Source of the DNA: Diabrotica undecimpunctata
Taxonomy: Eukaryota > Arthropoda > Insecta > Coleoptera > Chrysomelidae
DNA: 64,000 bases
Direction of reading: 5' to 3'
Assembly (NCBI RefSeq): GCF_040954645.1
Contig: NC_092806.1
Location: 111,645,231 to 111,709,230 of the forward strand
Part shown: piece by piece, positions 1 to 11,837 of the stretch
How positions within the stretch are numbered: position 1 is the stretch's first letter
Layout: every line of letters starts with the position of its first letter
Program-made: the position numbers and the translations under genes
The notes under the pieces: generated by a model
Databases searched by the model: none
What the model was told of the DNA's origin: nothing
The model's input: only the letters and a program-made list of their open reading frames with translations

Positions 1-170
1 ATGTCAGTGCCGGTGTTACTAAAACCCTTAACGTAGGTGTTTATATTTCTATTATGTAGGCGAGTGACTTCTTCTGCAGACAAACAGCTGTCGATGTCTT
101 TTTCTTCGTGGGTTAACACTCTGTTAACACCACCCATTATCTTAAATGATGGCTTTATTAGGGCGGTAGT
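1..170 (-). other. Partial open frame running off the left edge
   Basis: Read on the minus strand, the frame is open from 170 to the window edge, with a possible ATG at 137-135 followed by about 45 codons without a stop. The predicted peptide is polar and rich in charged residues, including the stretch EEKDIDSCLSAEEVTRLHNR. I do not recognise a family. It could be the C-terminal part of an exon or of another mobile element. The base composition is less AT-biased than the DNA just to its right, which is the only other hint that it may be coding. Confidence 0.25.
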
Positions 171-599
171 TCAGAAGAAATGATGCGCTGGATATTTGTT
201 CTAATATACATATTTAATTTCTACCTGTGTTTCTGTTTAATAAATTGAATCGTTAAGTTCAGCAGGTCTTCGGTTTTAATGACTATTCAATGAAGTTGTG
301 AACTAAGGAATCCCAATCTGTTATGTACTGAGATGTTTCTAGAAAAAAATATTGTGTTGGTTTAAAAATTACAACCCATCTTTTGTGGACTTTAGAATAT
401 CATAATAATGGCTATCCCTGCAGTATTAAGCATGACTAGGTAAGGTACTCGATTAACATTTCTATTAAAAAAATTTAAATATTTTTTTAAATGAATCAAT
501 CAACTGCCTTATTCTGTCAACTCACAAGTTAGAGTAATTTAAATTCGTTGGGTTAACTTCTCCATATTATAAAGATGTAAAGTACTAAAACAATATGAG

Positions 600-1020
600 C
601 AAAAATGGTCAGGAATGGTCAGCGTTTAGCTTTGTTTAATGGTTAACGCTGTGAATATTGTTAAGAGTGGTTTTTCGTTAGCTTCTGTTGCACGGCATTT
701 TGATATCTCTTGATACGATCAATATTAAATAGCATTATCTTGAGGAAATGTACATAGCATTGTACGCCAATTGGATGATGCATTAGCGTATACCCACAAT
801 TTGTGTGACCAAACTGTGACGGATAGGCAACACGATGCTAGCCTATGCATCAGATTTCTATTAAAAATACCATGTTAAAGGTGCCATGATTAAACTTAAG
901 ATTTATACTTTCCTTGGGCTTACACCGATGATGTTCTGTATTATTCACAGATGAAGCTGGGTGATGCCTCTACGATAATTTATAAAATAGATGGTCTGCC
1001 GACGACCTGGTCGAAAAGAC
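600..1020 (+). pseudogene. Decayed Tc1-like transposase
   Basis: Around 655-700 the translation resembles a transposase helix-turn-helix (IVKSGFSLASVARHFDIS, with frame changes). Around 948-1010 it gives LFTDEAG and, after stops, DGLPTTWSKR. In Tc1-like transposases the first catalytic aspartate lies in a motif of the form LFTDES, followed by DGR and a W. Spacing between the two blocks is short, so the middle of the protein is deleted or unrecognisable. Several stops and frameshifts show the copy is dead. No terminal inverted repeats were found. Confidence 0.45.
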
Positions 1021-1132
1021 ACGTATTTTTTTACTTACTTTATTTTACATTGCTACTGCTTCAATCCATAATTTAAATTATATAATTATGATAATTATAT
1101 TTATTTAGAGAGAAATTATTATTTATTTAATT

Positions 1133-1133
<1 letters not shown>

Positions 1134-1171
<38 letters not shown>

Positions 1172-1218
1172 GGAGAGAGATAGAGAAAGAGAGTGAGATA
1201 GAGAGAGAGATAGAGATT
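1134..1218. repeat. (GA)n microsatellite
   Basis: Purine tract of GAGA units with occasional A, G or T interruptions, bordered by AT-rich sequence. Confidence 0.9.
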
Positions 1219-1289
1219 ATTATGTTTAATCTAAGCTAGAAAATAATAATATAATAATATGAATCAGGAAAGATGTTCCCTAAAACAGA

Positions 1290-1615
1290 ATTTATTACTC
1301 CTCGCCATTTAGGATCAGATTATACCAAATAAAAATTACCTGAAATATATCGTCAACGACCCTCAGGTCAAAATGACAAATGTCGATATGGATGTCAAGC
1401 TCAAGAAACCATCGAACATCTTACCGGGAGCTGCCAGATATTTGCTGCAAGTGAATATAAGAAAATGCCCGACTCAGCAGGAAAGATCAATCATCAAGAG
1501 ATAGCCATCAAACTGAGAATGACAACTACAAGCTATACTGGGACCGCACTGTGCTTACACTGAGATATAATGAGACTAAACAATGGCACATAATAGACCA
1601 GATCTCATACTAGTT
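1290..1615 (+). pseudogene. C-terminal relic of an R2-like LINE (CCHC plus restriction-like endonuclease)
   Basis: The translation near 1384-1450 contains a CCHC zinc knuckle: CRYGC, then ETIEHLTGSC (spacing C-X3-C-X7-H-X4-C). About 90 bases later, in another frame, comes NDNYKLYWDRTVLT, followed by a decayed segment resembling the NRPD-type motif of a restriction-like endonuclease. This order, zinc knuckle then PD-type nuclease after the reverse transcriptase, is typical of R2/NeSL-type non-LTR elements and unlike the other LINEs in this window. Only the last few hundred bases survive, with frameshifts. The family assignment is inferred from these short motifs. Confidence 0.45.
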
Positions 1616-1640
1616 ATTCGGATATCCTAAACAAATTTAA

Positions 1641-2530
1641 AAAAAACTGATTTACAGAACTAATTTCTATGACGGTCCCGTCTATGATTCTAACAACAAA
1701 TCAATCAAATATAAAAAACTTCCCTTTATTAATGGTCTAACTCATTCTGTCATATCCATATTCAAAAATGTTCCTAATATTAGTATAGCTAAATATAATA
1801 CCATGAACAGCAAACAACTATTTTCAAAAATCAAAGACCCAGTACCAACCTTATATAAAAGTAATGTCGTTTATGAAATACCGTGTTTGGGATGTCAAAA
1901 TAGCTATATTGGTCAAACATCACAATGGCTAAAACAACGCATCACACAACATAAAAGTGATTGCTGCTTGAGAAAAAATACTTGCGCAGTGGTTGAGCAC
2001 TATGAAAACACTGGTCATATGCTAGACTATAACAAAGCTCACATTTTGGCACAGACTGATAACTACAAAAGTAGATTATTTCTTGAGATGTATTACATTA
2101 ACAAAAATAAAAACACTTTAAATTATAAAACGGACACTGGACAGTTAAGTAACATATATTGTAACATATTGAACAAAATTTATAAATATTCAAAATAGCC
2201 AACATTCATCTTAATAACAACTAACCTTAATAATTCATCAAAGAAATATTATTCTTCTTACTTTTCTTTTATTGTTATTTTTATTTTTACATTTGAAATA
2301 ATTTTAATTTTTTATCGTATAGCTGTAACGAACGTGCTTAAGACAATTTAATCTTGACATTCAATTTTTCAAATACTTCAATGTCATTTTTTATTTGCGA
2401 AATCTTTTAAATTCTGTAAGTGTTTTAAAATGTATTTGTACGCCATTTTTTGTAATGTTCAAATTGTTTTAGTTTACTCCTGAAGAAGCTGTTAAATAAA
2501 TGGCGAAATATTGAGTAATTAAGAAAAAAG
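1641..2530 (+). mobile_element. Penelope-like element, C-terminal GIY-YIG fragment and 3' tail
   Basis: The frame is open from 1641 to the stop at 2196-2198; the first ATG is at 1803, but similarity extends upstream of it. Residues read VVYEIPCLGCQ, then SYIGQTSQWLKQRITQHKSD, the GIY-YIG endonuclease core of Penelope-like retroelements, and later VVEHYENTGHMLDYNKAHIL and FLEMYYI. The reverse transcriptase that should precede it is missing, so the copy is 5'-truncated against the R2-like relic. Downstream noncoding sequence includes CCTGAAGAAGC near 2477, a 3'-tail motif that recurs at 33049 beside another (AT)n tract. The open frame suggests a fairly recent copy. Confidence 0.8.
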
Positions 2531-2604
2531 AAAGATTTTTATTACAGACCACTTTACCCGATAATTTGACGTATTTATAAATTATTTTTTGGTCGAAATA
2601 ATCA

Positions 2605-3790
<1,186 letters not shown>

Positions 3791-3808
3791 GATAATGCAA
3801 GTGAATAA

Positions 3809-4032
3809 TAAAAGTAAAATGTAATGGCATGTCCCGCAAAACAAACAACCAAAAAAAGGTATATCGATGGGAGGCAACCGTATATACGTATTTCTGACTA
3901 TTGGTCGTCTTCAGTACGGTGTAACCAAGTTAGAAAATGGGCATATCAACTTGGGAAAGGATCACTACAGGAGCAATGCGACCTTTTTTTGGTTTTCTGT
4001 TTTGCGAGACATTCAATTCCATTTTACTTTTA
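3809..4032. mobile_element. Small inverted-repeat (MITE-like) element
   Basis: Positions 3809-3859 and the reverse complement of 3982-4032 align over 51 bp with only about eight differences; both start TAAAAGTAAAATG and end CCAAAAAAAGG. The ~120 bp between them is unique and codes for nothing recognisable. Length and structure fit a nonautonomous DNA element. I could not settle a target-site duplication, so superfamily is unknown. It lies just upstream of, and may interrupt, the minus-strand LINE at 2705-3790. Confidence 0.65.
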
Positions 4033-4769
4033 CTTTATTTATTAAAAACTACACTATAAAATAAAGTTTTTATTTATGTAAAAGCATTATAATTTCTATA
4101 ATAGCATCCCTGGTTGATTTAAGCTTACCAAAGACTTAACGAAGACCACGTTGCTCAGTTTGGAAGCTTCATTGAAAATTAGTAAGACTATAGATAATAG
4201 AGAAATAACAGATAAAATACAGATAGATAAACGGTAAATAATAACTAGATAACAGTTTGATAAAAGAAAAATAAACAATACATAAAATGACAAAAAAGAA
4301 ACACGGAATATAACTCTAACATAAAATGGGTGCCAATAAGTTTTAACCTGAAACTTATGAAGAAATTCAATATTAAATAAACTAAACACTAGATCGACAT
4401 TTTACTCGAAAGCATCAGAAAAGCATATCAGAAAACGTATCAAAAAATTATCAAAGAAAATTATCAAAATCGAATTTACCCATAAGCTGAAAGGGATAAT
4501 GTATTCACTAAAATCTTGAAAAAAGTTATGTCGTTTATAATATATTCTTATTTAAATAAAATATTAAGTACCAAATATATTTTATTAAATGCTAAAAATA
4601 ATTATACACAAATACATGCTAATTTCAACAATTAGCCAACATGTATTTATTACATACTCAACAAAATTATCTTACAACCACATTGTCGTTTATAATCTTA
4701 TTATAACTAACGCAAGTTGCAGTCTTTAAATAAATTGAAATAAAGCATAATTAGCATATTAATTTGAAT
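4033..4769. other. AT-rich stretch without recognisable genes
   Basis: Only short hydrophobic open frames typical of AT-rich noncoding DNA. No motif, hairpin or repeat was identified. Confidence 0.6.
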
Positions 4770-5490
4770 ATGAACCACATTAAATTTATCGATATTCTCA
4801 GAAAAACAGATGATAAAGGTAAAAGGTTATTCACAAATATTTATTGTCCAGAGAGGGGTCCGACATGGTTGTACTTTTTCATTCTTATTTTTATTAGTTT
4901 AATATTTTCTCTAAATACCTATTTAGATATGCTATGACAAATACTAAAAATGGACTTTTGGTAAATGGGATATTTATGAATAATTGCCATACGCTAACGA
5001 TACTGTATTTTAATGATAGTGCAGAATGCCTTCTGAGGCTAACTAACATATAAGAAATTTCGGAATAAGTCGTAATGTATATAAAACGAACACGATGATA
5101 GTCAGCAAAAATCCTAATGTTAATTGTCATTTCTTTAAAAACGATAAACCACTATCAAAAGTCCAAAGCTTTACATATCTTAATGCAATAATTTAAATGA
5201 TGAATGTGTTCATCATGGAGCAATTCGTGTTAGAACTGAGAAGACTAGAAGTATGATATATAGAATGAAATGACATGGGCATTAATCTTACCATTATAAA
5301 TTTCGACTACTTAAGTGATATGTATTTTCAACTTTCTTGGACCTCTATCAATATGCACCCTTAAAGAAATTAGCCGTAAGAAGATAAAACAATTCAATGT
5401 TCAAATTGTTATCGAAGTATGATATGTATTCAGTGGACGCATCGAATTACCAACATAATTGTTGTACAAGGAATTGGTCTCAAAGAATAG
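4770..5490 (+). pseudogene. Decayed LINE reverse transcriptase
   Basis: Across several frames one can read HIKFIDILRKT, then RGVRHGC (~4855; expected RGVRQGC), PYANDTVF in place of YADD (~4985), MIVSKNPN (~5100), and KVQSFTYLNAI in place of a YLGTI motif (~5165). The order matches the CFDP2-like LINE seen better preserved at 22748-24436. Many stops show great age. Similarity fades after about 5480. Catalytic YADD has become YAND, so it could not function even if reframed. Confidence 0.6.
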
Positions 5491-5599
5491 AATCTCTTGA
5501 CTGAACAATCTGAGACGGGATGGGTAACACATCCGTTAGTCCATTGAAATATTTCTTAGGCCTTAGCGTGAATTTTTTAGAGGATGCAATTTTATTTTT

Positions 5600-6140
5600 T
5601 TTTTTTAATGTGTTTGCAGTCCTCCGGCTGCCATCTTGAAAAGAGGATGAAAGGGTTTTTGCTCTGTATCTCGTAAACTAGCAACCCTATAAAAACATAT
5701 ATTAAAAGTTGTTTTTAAAACACTAAATTGTCTACAACTTTATTTTTATCCCTTTTAATTGCAAAATGAAAAATTAAAAAGGTGTAAACAAAAATAACTA
5801 TAATAATTTTTTAAGATAAGTATTTTACTGGTAAATTTTCCAATAAAATGAGATCAAAGTAATATCATAGAGGGTTTTTTATAAAATAATTTTCACTGCA
5901 AATTTGTTTAATTTCATTATTTCGTTTGGATTTTACAGCGCTCCAAAGTTGGCCGGCTTCTTGAATACTCACCATCTTGAAACAAGGGGTAGAAAGAGTA
6001 AACTAGCAACCTTGCAGAAAATGTTATTAAACATCATGATAAAATTGAAAACAAAAAATTCTTTTATAGTTTATAACCTGAAAATACTGCGATTTTAAAG
6101 ATTGGGGCTGGATAAAACATAAAAAAATTTAGATACCTAT
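5600..6140. repeat. Two diverged direct copies of a repeat unit
   Basis: The segments near 5630-5700 and 5965-6030 share CCATCTTGAAA, then a G-rich stretch, then GTAAACTAGCAACC, roughly 330 bp apart in the same orientation. The DNA between is AT-rich and noncoding. This suggests a dispersed or tandemly duplicated repeat of unknown class. Confidence 0.45.
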
Positions 6141-6768
6141 TAAAACTTTCAAAACTTCAGCATCCCTGAACTTTTAAAATTAATTTTCTGCAGATGCAAG
6201 GGCAACTGTGAAAGTATGTGTAGTTGCTGACAAGTAGGCCTCAAATTTTCTGCAAAGTGCCTCTATTGTTTTGGTAATACCTACAGTGACAACATGGAAA
6301 TATTAAAATTAATCGAAATTTCGAAGAATTTGAAGATAAATTACCCAATAATGATGCCAATTCTAACTTCCATTCTTTCGTAAATATTCACCTTCCATAC
6401 TGAATTAGATCTTGAACCGCAGCATGGACCATCAAATAAAATATATTTAAAAAAAATAGATGGAAAACAACTTTTATAAATATTGAATTATGCTCAACAT
6501 TATCTCGCCCGGAAATTATTAGTGAATTATGCCTAATGGGGGTAAGGCTTGAAAAACGCTCCTCTAGACTCTACCTCATAGACATTTTGGAAAAAGGTCG
6601 ATAATAAACTTACAATACTATACGAATGTTAACAAAATAATAAATTATATGAATAAAAACAATACAATAAAGAACTAAGCCTAATGGTTTGTTTTTATCG
6701 ATTTCTTATGAGTATTCAAAAACCCTGTCAACTTCGGAGTGCTGTAAAATCCAGTGAAATTTTTGAAA
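5913..6768. repeat. Inverted repeat arms ~60 bp long, ~750 bp apart
   Basis: Sequence at 5913-5970 (containing GGATTTTACAGCGCTCC and TTGAATACTC) is matched in inverted orientation at 6708-6766 (GAGTATTCAAAAAC ... GGAGTGCTGTAAAATCC), with roughly 80% identity by eye. The interval includes the cysteine-rich relic at 6190-6300. The arms may be termini of an old DNA element or two opposed copies of a dispersed repeat. Confidence 0.5.
6190..6300 (+). pseudogene. Short cysteine-rich (CXC-like) coding relic
   Basis: One frame reads CRCKGNCESMCSC, a stop, then GLKFSAKCLYCFGNT. The regular C-x-C and C-x-x-C spacing with K and G resembles CRC/CXC-type cysteine-rich modules found in some transposon and nuclear proteins. 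No flanking domain is preserved, and one internal TGA is present. The resemblance is by eye only; the family is not established. Confidence 0.3.
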
Positions 6769-6779
6769 TTAAACACACT

Positions 6780-7307
6780 TGAAGTAAAAATTTTAGTTCC
6801 TTCTAGTAATACAGGTATCATCAGCAAAAGGGGAAATTTTTCCATCGATTTTTAAGTTAGTGATGCCATTTAGAAAGATAAGGAAAAGTAAAGAACCCGG
6901 TACTGAACCTTGTGGTACTCCACATACAATGCTTTTTTGACTAGAGTCAGTATAATTTTCTCTAACTAGTTGTTTCCTATTTCTCGATTAAGGTTGGAAC
7001 CAATTCAAAGAAATACCTTGAATTCCGTAGAAATTTAGTTTTTTTTATTAAAATATCGTGATTTATACAATCAAAAGCTTTGACATAGTCACAAAAAACA
7101 GTGGTTGTATAAAAATTATTGTTTAGTGCTTAATAGACCTCATGTCTAGGCCAAGACCAGACAAACGTAGTAGAGGAAGACCACCTACACGTTGGGCTGA
7201 CGACATCAGGCGTATCACGAAAAATTGGCAACAACGAGCACACAATCGCAAAGAATGGAGGAGTTTAAGGGAGGCCTATGTCCAGCAGTGGACGTGATAA
7301 ATGAAGG

Positions 7308-7342
<35 letters not shown>

Positions 7343-7992
7343 GACCTCATGTAGTACAGAAAACATAGCATCGCTGGTACATTTATTAGATAAAAAGCCG
7401 AACTGACAGTGTGATAAAATGTTGTTTTCAACGAGAAAGGACATAAGTCGGGCTTTTATAAGTCTCTCAATAATTTTAGATAGGACCGGTAGTAAGGCAA
7501 TAGGTCTATAGTTGCAGACATTAGATTTTTTAAAACCCTTATAAAAATGAATAATAGTGGCTGTCTTTAGGCACTCTGAAAATAATATTTTTTCAAAGGA
7601 ATCGTTAATTAGTGAGACCAGGACTTTTATCACATTATTTAGGAGATTTAAGAAAATTCTTATGGATAGTCCATCAGTACTACAGGAAAATTTGCTTTTG
7701 ATACTATTGATTGTTTGGATTGGTTCAGATTCATCAACTGTTCTTATAAAGAATAAATTGAAGATCTTTCTGAATTGGGGAGACAGGAAATGGGATCTTG
7801 TTGTGGCAAAATAGCTGATGTTATATTTTTACTCACATTAACAAAGTATTCATTTAGACTTTCAGGGTTTGGAAGAGAAAATGTTTGAGCTGTATTAGTT
7901 TTATTTCGAAGATCGTTTATTATGGACCAAGTTTTTCAGAGCATTTTTAGAGCTTCCCAGACGATTCTCATAGTACATTTTTTAGCTGTTTT
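6780..7992 (-). mobile_element. Jockey/CR1-like LINE fragment, interrupted by a nested insert
   Basis: Read right to left: KMYYENRLGSSKNALK (~7985-7930), TFSLPNPESLNEYFVNVS (~7900-7840), NYRPIALLPVLSKIIERL (~7525-7460), CQFGFLSNKCTSDAMFSVLH (~7410-7350), then after the insert TTTVFCDYVKAFDCINHDIL (~7110-7050; RT motif with D) and GVPQGSV with SPFADDT (~6920-6800). These are the consecutive RT blocks of a jockey/CR1-type LINE. The endonuclease and the C-terminus are absent. Stops and small frameshifts are present. On its right it abuts a piggyBac fragment. Confidence 0.75.
7146..7341 (+). mobile_element. Nested 5'-truncated RTE-like LINE tail with 11-bp target duplication
   Basis: The insert encodes RGRPPTRWADDIRR and EAYVQQWT, the C-terminal end of RTE-like LINEs also seen at 34598-36070, followed by a (GAT)n tail. 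It is flanked by perfect copies of AGACCTCATGT at 7135-7145 and 7342-7352. Removing the insert and one duplication rejoins the reading of the jockey-like LINE across the break. So this is a clean retrotransposition into an older element. Confidence 0.85.
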
Positions 7993-7996
7993 ATAC

Positions 7997-8348
7997 AATG
8001 TAGCTCGCGATACTAGACAGTGGTCCATGGTGGTCTGTTACACTTTTCTCAATATGGTAGGAATTACCGCATTTGTAATTTACCAATATAATCAAAAAGA
8101 AGATAGAGTATATCGCAAAAGAAATTTTTTGACAAAACTATCCAGAGGTAGAGAATACAACAAATATGGAAGCTACCCCAGAAATGCATCAAAGACATCA
8201 GGAGTTACCACAAGTTGGGCGTTGCCAAATTCGTACCTCTAAACAAAATAGGAAAACAAAATATAGCTGTAAAATTTGTAGTAAATTCCTCTGTCTCGAA
8301 CATCTTACTTCTGTTTGTAGTCAATGCTTTGAGGGGAGACTAAACTAG
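7997..8348 (+). pseudogene. PiggyBac-like transposase, C-terminal part
   Basis: The reading ARDTRQWSMVVCYTFLNMVG is followed by FVIYQYN and, after a frameshift near 8150-8200, a cysteine-rich domain with CKICSKFLCLEH and CSQCF ending at a TAG at 8346. This matches the C-terminal catalytic tail and the C5HC2-type cysteine-rich domain of piggyBac transposases. The N-terminal catalytic core is missing; the left junction at about 7993 is with an opposite-strand LINE. Any reading started upstream at 7922 would run first through antisense LINE sequence. The right terminus of the element lies 260 bp downstream. Confidence 0.8.
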
Positions 8349-8551
8349 GACTTTTGTAATTTTTATTAATTTTTTGTATTTGCGTAAATAATGTTTTATT
8401 TTAATTAACGTTTAAGCAACTACCCGTTCTATTACTTTTTTGAGTCTTTTAAATTAAACATTTTTGTAAACTATTGCAACTAAACCATTTATTAAGCATA
8501 ATTATTTAAAAAATGTGTTTTTATAAGAATATGTAAAGCGATATGTCTCTA

Positions 8552-8615
8552 TCGGTCCAACAGACCGAGGTCACCAGTAATGCGTAAATTTTTTACGTCA
8601 CCGCTGAAGGGTTAA
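8552..8615. repeat. PiggyBac right terminus with TTAA target
   Basis: The element ends in CGCTGAAGGG at 8611 followed by TTAA at 8612-8615, the canonical piggyBac target. Inside the end lies a subterminal hairpin, TCGGTC-CAACA-GACCGA (8552-8568), and a near-palindromic GCGTAAATTTTTTACG segment. Position and orientation agree with the transposase fragment at 7997-8348. Confidence 0.75.
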
Positions 8616-9460
8616 ACTAAACTAAATTAATTAGTTAAGGTCTTCATATTTTTTTTACTTGAATCTATTTATTAAAAATCTGGGAAAATATAATTTCTGT
8701 CTGTCTAATAAATATTAAAAAATAACGAGCAAAAAGCCACTGCACACAAAAAAAAATATCCAACACAATCTGATTAAAACCTTCACATCGACGAATCGCA
8801 TTAAAAATTACGAGCTGCTCGTTTCGATGTAGAAAAATGAAAATGATCGATGACAGTGGATACTTTCCCGTGCCACAATAAAACTAGCAGGAGCAAAAGT
8901 GCAAAATTCTCTCCTGCTGTTAATTCTTTACCGTGACAATAAAAATTATAGGCTAGCTCAAGTCGAAAACAACAGGTCTAAAGCAGTTACAACTCGGATT
9001 GTGAATTGCATTCATTAGCAATGGACACGCAAGTATGGTAATTCTGTCCGGAACAGAAAGAAAAGATGTAGACAAAAGAATAATATGCTAATATAAATTA
9101 CACTGGCAGAAGATGTATAGATCCTGGAATTATTTTAAAAAAATGTGTTTAAGACAAGAAGTTATTAATTTATTGTAGACAAGTACAAAAATTAAAATTG
9201 TGAAAACTGATAACTTCCATATGCAGAGATAAAAAAATCATACTTATCTAGAACTAATAATAATTACCAACTATTTTACGTGTACATTTTTCACAAATTA
9301 TATTTAATTCTAGAGAGATATCTAACACGCCTAATAACAGAAGTAGATGCAACAAAAATAATGCAGGTTGGGATTTAAGTCACTACTACCGACTGACATA
9401 TATATATTTAACTAACTTATTGTTTACAATTTTTTTAAACAAAAGACCCCGGCACTTTTT
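8616..9460. other. No recognisable feature
   Basis: AT-rich DNA with no coding signature on either strand that I can relate to a family and no clear repeats. Confidence 0.5.
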
Positions 9461-11047
9461 TGATGTATAAGTGATTTCAGTTAAACTGTCTTGAATAGGG
9501 GTGAGTTTGCTCATGCTGATCTCTCTCATTGTAAAAGACTTAGAAATCAATTGTTTCTGAGTTACATAGGTTGAAATTGTCTGCTTTTAGTCCATTTAAA
9601 TAATAAATATTTGTATAATATACAGGATGTTAGTAAAGTGCAACACACTTCAGGAGGTGATTCTGCATGCACAATTAATGACAGTTTTCTATAAAGGGTG
9701 AGTCATGAGGAACTTTACATACTTCTACCATATGTAGAGTCCCTCAAGGAGCATATCATGTGGCCACTAAAAAATGTCAACTCTTCTTCTTTATTAATTA
9801 ACAGGGTGATTTGTGTAATTGACCATTTATTTCATTTTACTGTAGTGTTTATACGGCTCATTTGATTTTTTTAATTTTTGCATGATACACTACTATCAAG
9901 CATTCGACTGGTATTAGCTAAACTAAAAAATTCCAGGATTGGCTTTGGAAAAATTAATTTAGGGATTCGTATTAAATATTACACACTGTATAAATTTTTT
10001 TTAAAATGCAATAAGTGATTTTCAAACTACATAAATAGTCAATGACATAAATAGACATATGCGACAATGTTGTCGCACTTTTAATTAAACAATTATAAGG
10101 TAATTAATTTAAACAAATGTTATAAATTTCAAACATTTTAATTGAAATGATAAACTGAGTCACTGCACAACAAAAAACAGTAACTACTAACAATAACGAA
10201 GAACAATTTGAAAAAAAAACTAAAAATATGTACATAGTTATGATAAACCCATAAATTAAAACTGGAAAAGATGGCTCATTCAGGCAATGGCTCATTCATC
10301 AGTCTTGTACCAAAATATCCTTGCAACATCTCTTATCTGTAGAAAATATGCTACAAATACCTCTTAACTACAATAAATTAATTTCAAAACATCCAGTTTT
10401 AATTTTTTCTGGACTTACATATATTTTTAAATGAACTTACCACAAAACAAGTCAAAAAAATTTATGAAAATAGAAGGTGACCATAAAAAGGGTTTTTCGT
10501 TCTTTATGTTTTAAGAAAAAAATGGAACACCGCTATGATATTTTAAATTAAATTGAATTTTAAGTTTAATTTGTGACAAAATATATCTCTTCCTTTTTTC
10601 ATATGAGGCAAAAAATATCTTAATGTGTATTTTTCATTTCATGAATACAGTCTTAAAAACTGCCCAATACAATAACATTAAACCGGAATACCACAGAAAG
10701 TACCATTTATAAAATTTTAAATAGGTGTAAAGCTACAAAAAATGTTCAAAATTGCCTTCCTGAAACGGGAAAGAATATTCATCATTGGATGTCCTATTCG
10801 TGCAAATATTCCTTGTGTATTTCGTATTTATTTATGTAAAAGTAGTTTTTGTTAAACTGACTGAAACTCTGCAGAGAAGTAGCTTTGGTCATGCCAATCA
10901 AAAGTTTTCATTGCCCTAAGACTCAGAAATCCACTGTTTCTGAGTTACAGAGCTTCAAAATGTTGGTTTTACTACATTTTTCACAATCATGAATTTGGAA
11001 ATGTACCATTCTATATATTCAATATACATCTGAATTTCCTTAAAAGA

Positions 11048-11160
11048 TATCCAGGTGGAATATCCAGGTAGGATAAATAGAGCTCAAATAAGATATCCAC
11101 AGGAATATTCTACCGAGATATTCCACCGATATATCCCCATGGATATTCCACCCATCATAT
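11048..11160. repeat. Cluster of GGATATTCCACC-type short repeats
   Basis: Several copies of GATATCCA, GGAATATCC and ATATTCCACC lie within ~110 bp in both orientations; GGTGGAATATCC near 11054 is the exact reverse complement of GGATATTCCACC near 11140. It could be a short internal repeat array of the surrounding element. Confidence 0.6.
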
Positions 11161-11472
11161 TTGTTTGACAGAGAAACATTAAGAAATGCCATGTCGATGC
11201 CATATTATTGTTTATTGAGATAGACGCCGTGTATTGAATATGTGGGACAATACATTTTTAAATTCATCATTTTGAAAAATGGTCTAAACAGACATTTTCA
11301 AGCTCTATAACTTTTAACTTTTGAGTAGTATGACCAAAGGTACCGTTCGCGTCATAAAAAACTGGTACAACTCTTGTAACCAAAAATCGTGTTTTTTAAG
11401 TTGTGTACGTTGATCTTGTCACATGTGTCATTCTAATTTCTAGGGCACTGTTGCCAGTTCAACGAAAATATT

Positions 11473-11837
11473 ATATGAAACCAGCTAAAATCAGGGCTGT
11501 GCGACAGACCGCCAATTTTGAGTATACTAAAAACTAAAATATTATCGAGCATTCTCTATCAGTCAGTCACATTTATTTAAACATGCATCCTAAAAAATTC
11601 TCCTATTACTATTGTAATTTTCCATAATCTCAATTAAGTACCCACACATATATGAAACGTATATGAAACCAGCTAAAATCAGGGCTGTGCGACAGACCGC
11701 CAATTTTGAGTATACTAAAAACTAAAATATTATCGAGCATTCTCTATCAGTCAGTCACATTTATTTAAACATGCATCCTAAAAAATTCTCCTATTACTAT
11801 TGTAATTTTCCATAATCTCAATTAAGTACCCACACAT
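11473..11837. repeat. Perfect 177-bp tandem duplication
   Basis: 11473-11649 and 11661-11837 are identical, separated by the 11-bp spacer ATATGAAACGT, which itself repeats the start of the unit with two changes. Identity against a strongly diverged background means the duplication is recent. No gene is involved. Confidence 0.95.

Noticed and set aside
4096..4389. 97-codon hydrophobic minus-strand frame as a membrane protein
   Set aside because: Very AT-rich DNA produces F/I/L/Y-rich translations; no start context or family match.
7922..7996. Apparent N-terminus of the piggyBac frame starting at ATG 7922
   Set aside because: These 25 codons are antisense to the jockey-like LINE; similarity to piggyBac starts only at ~7997.
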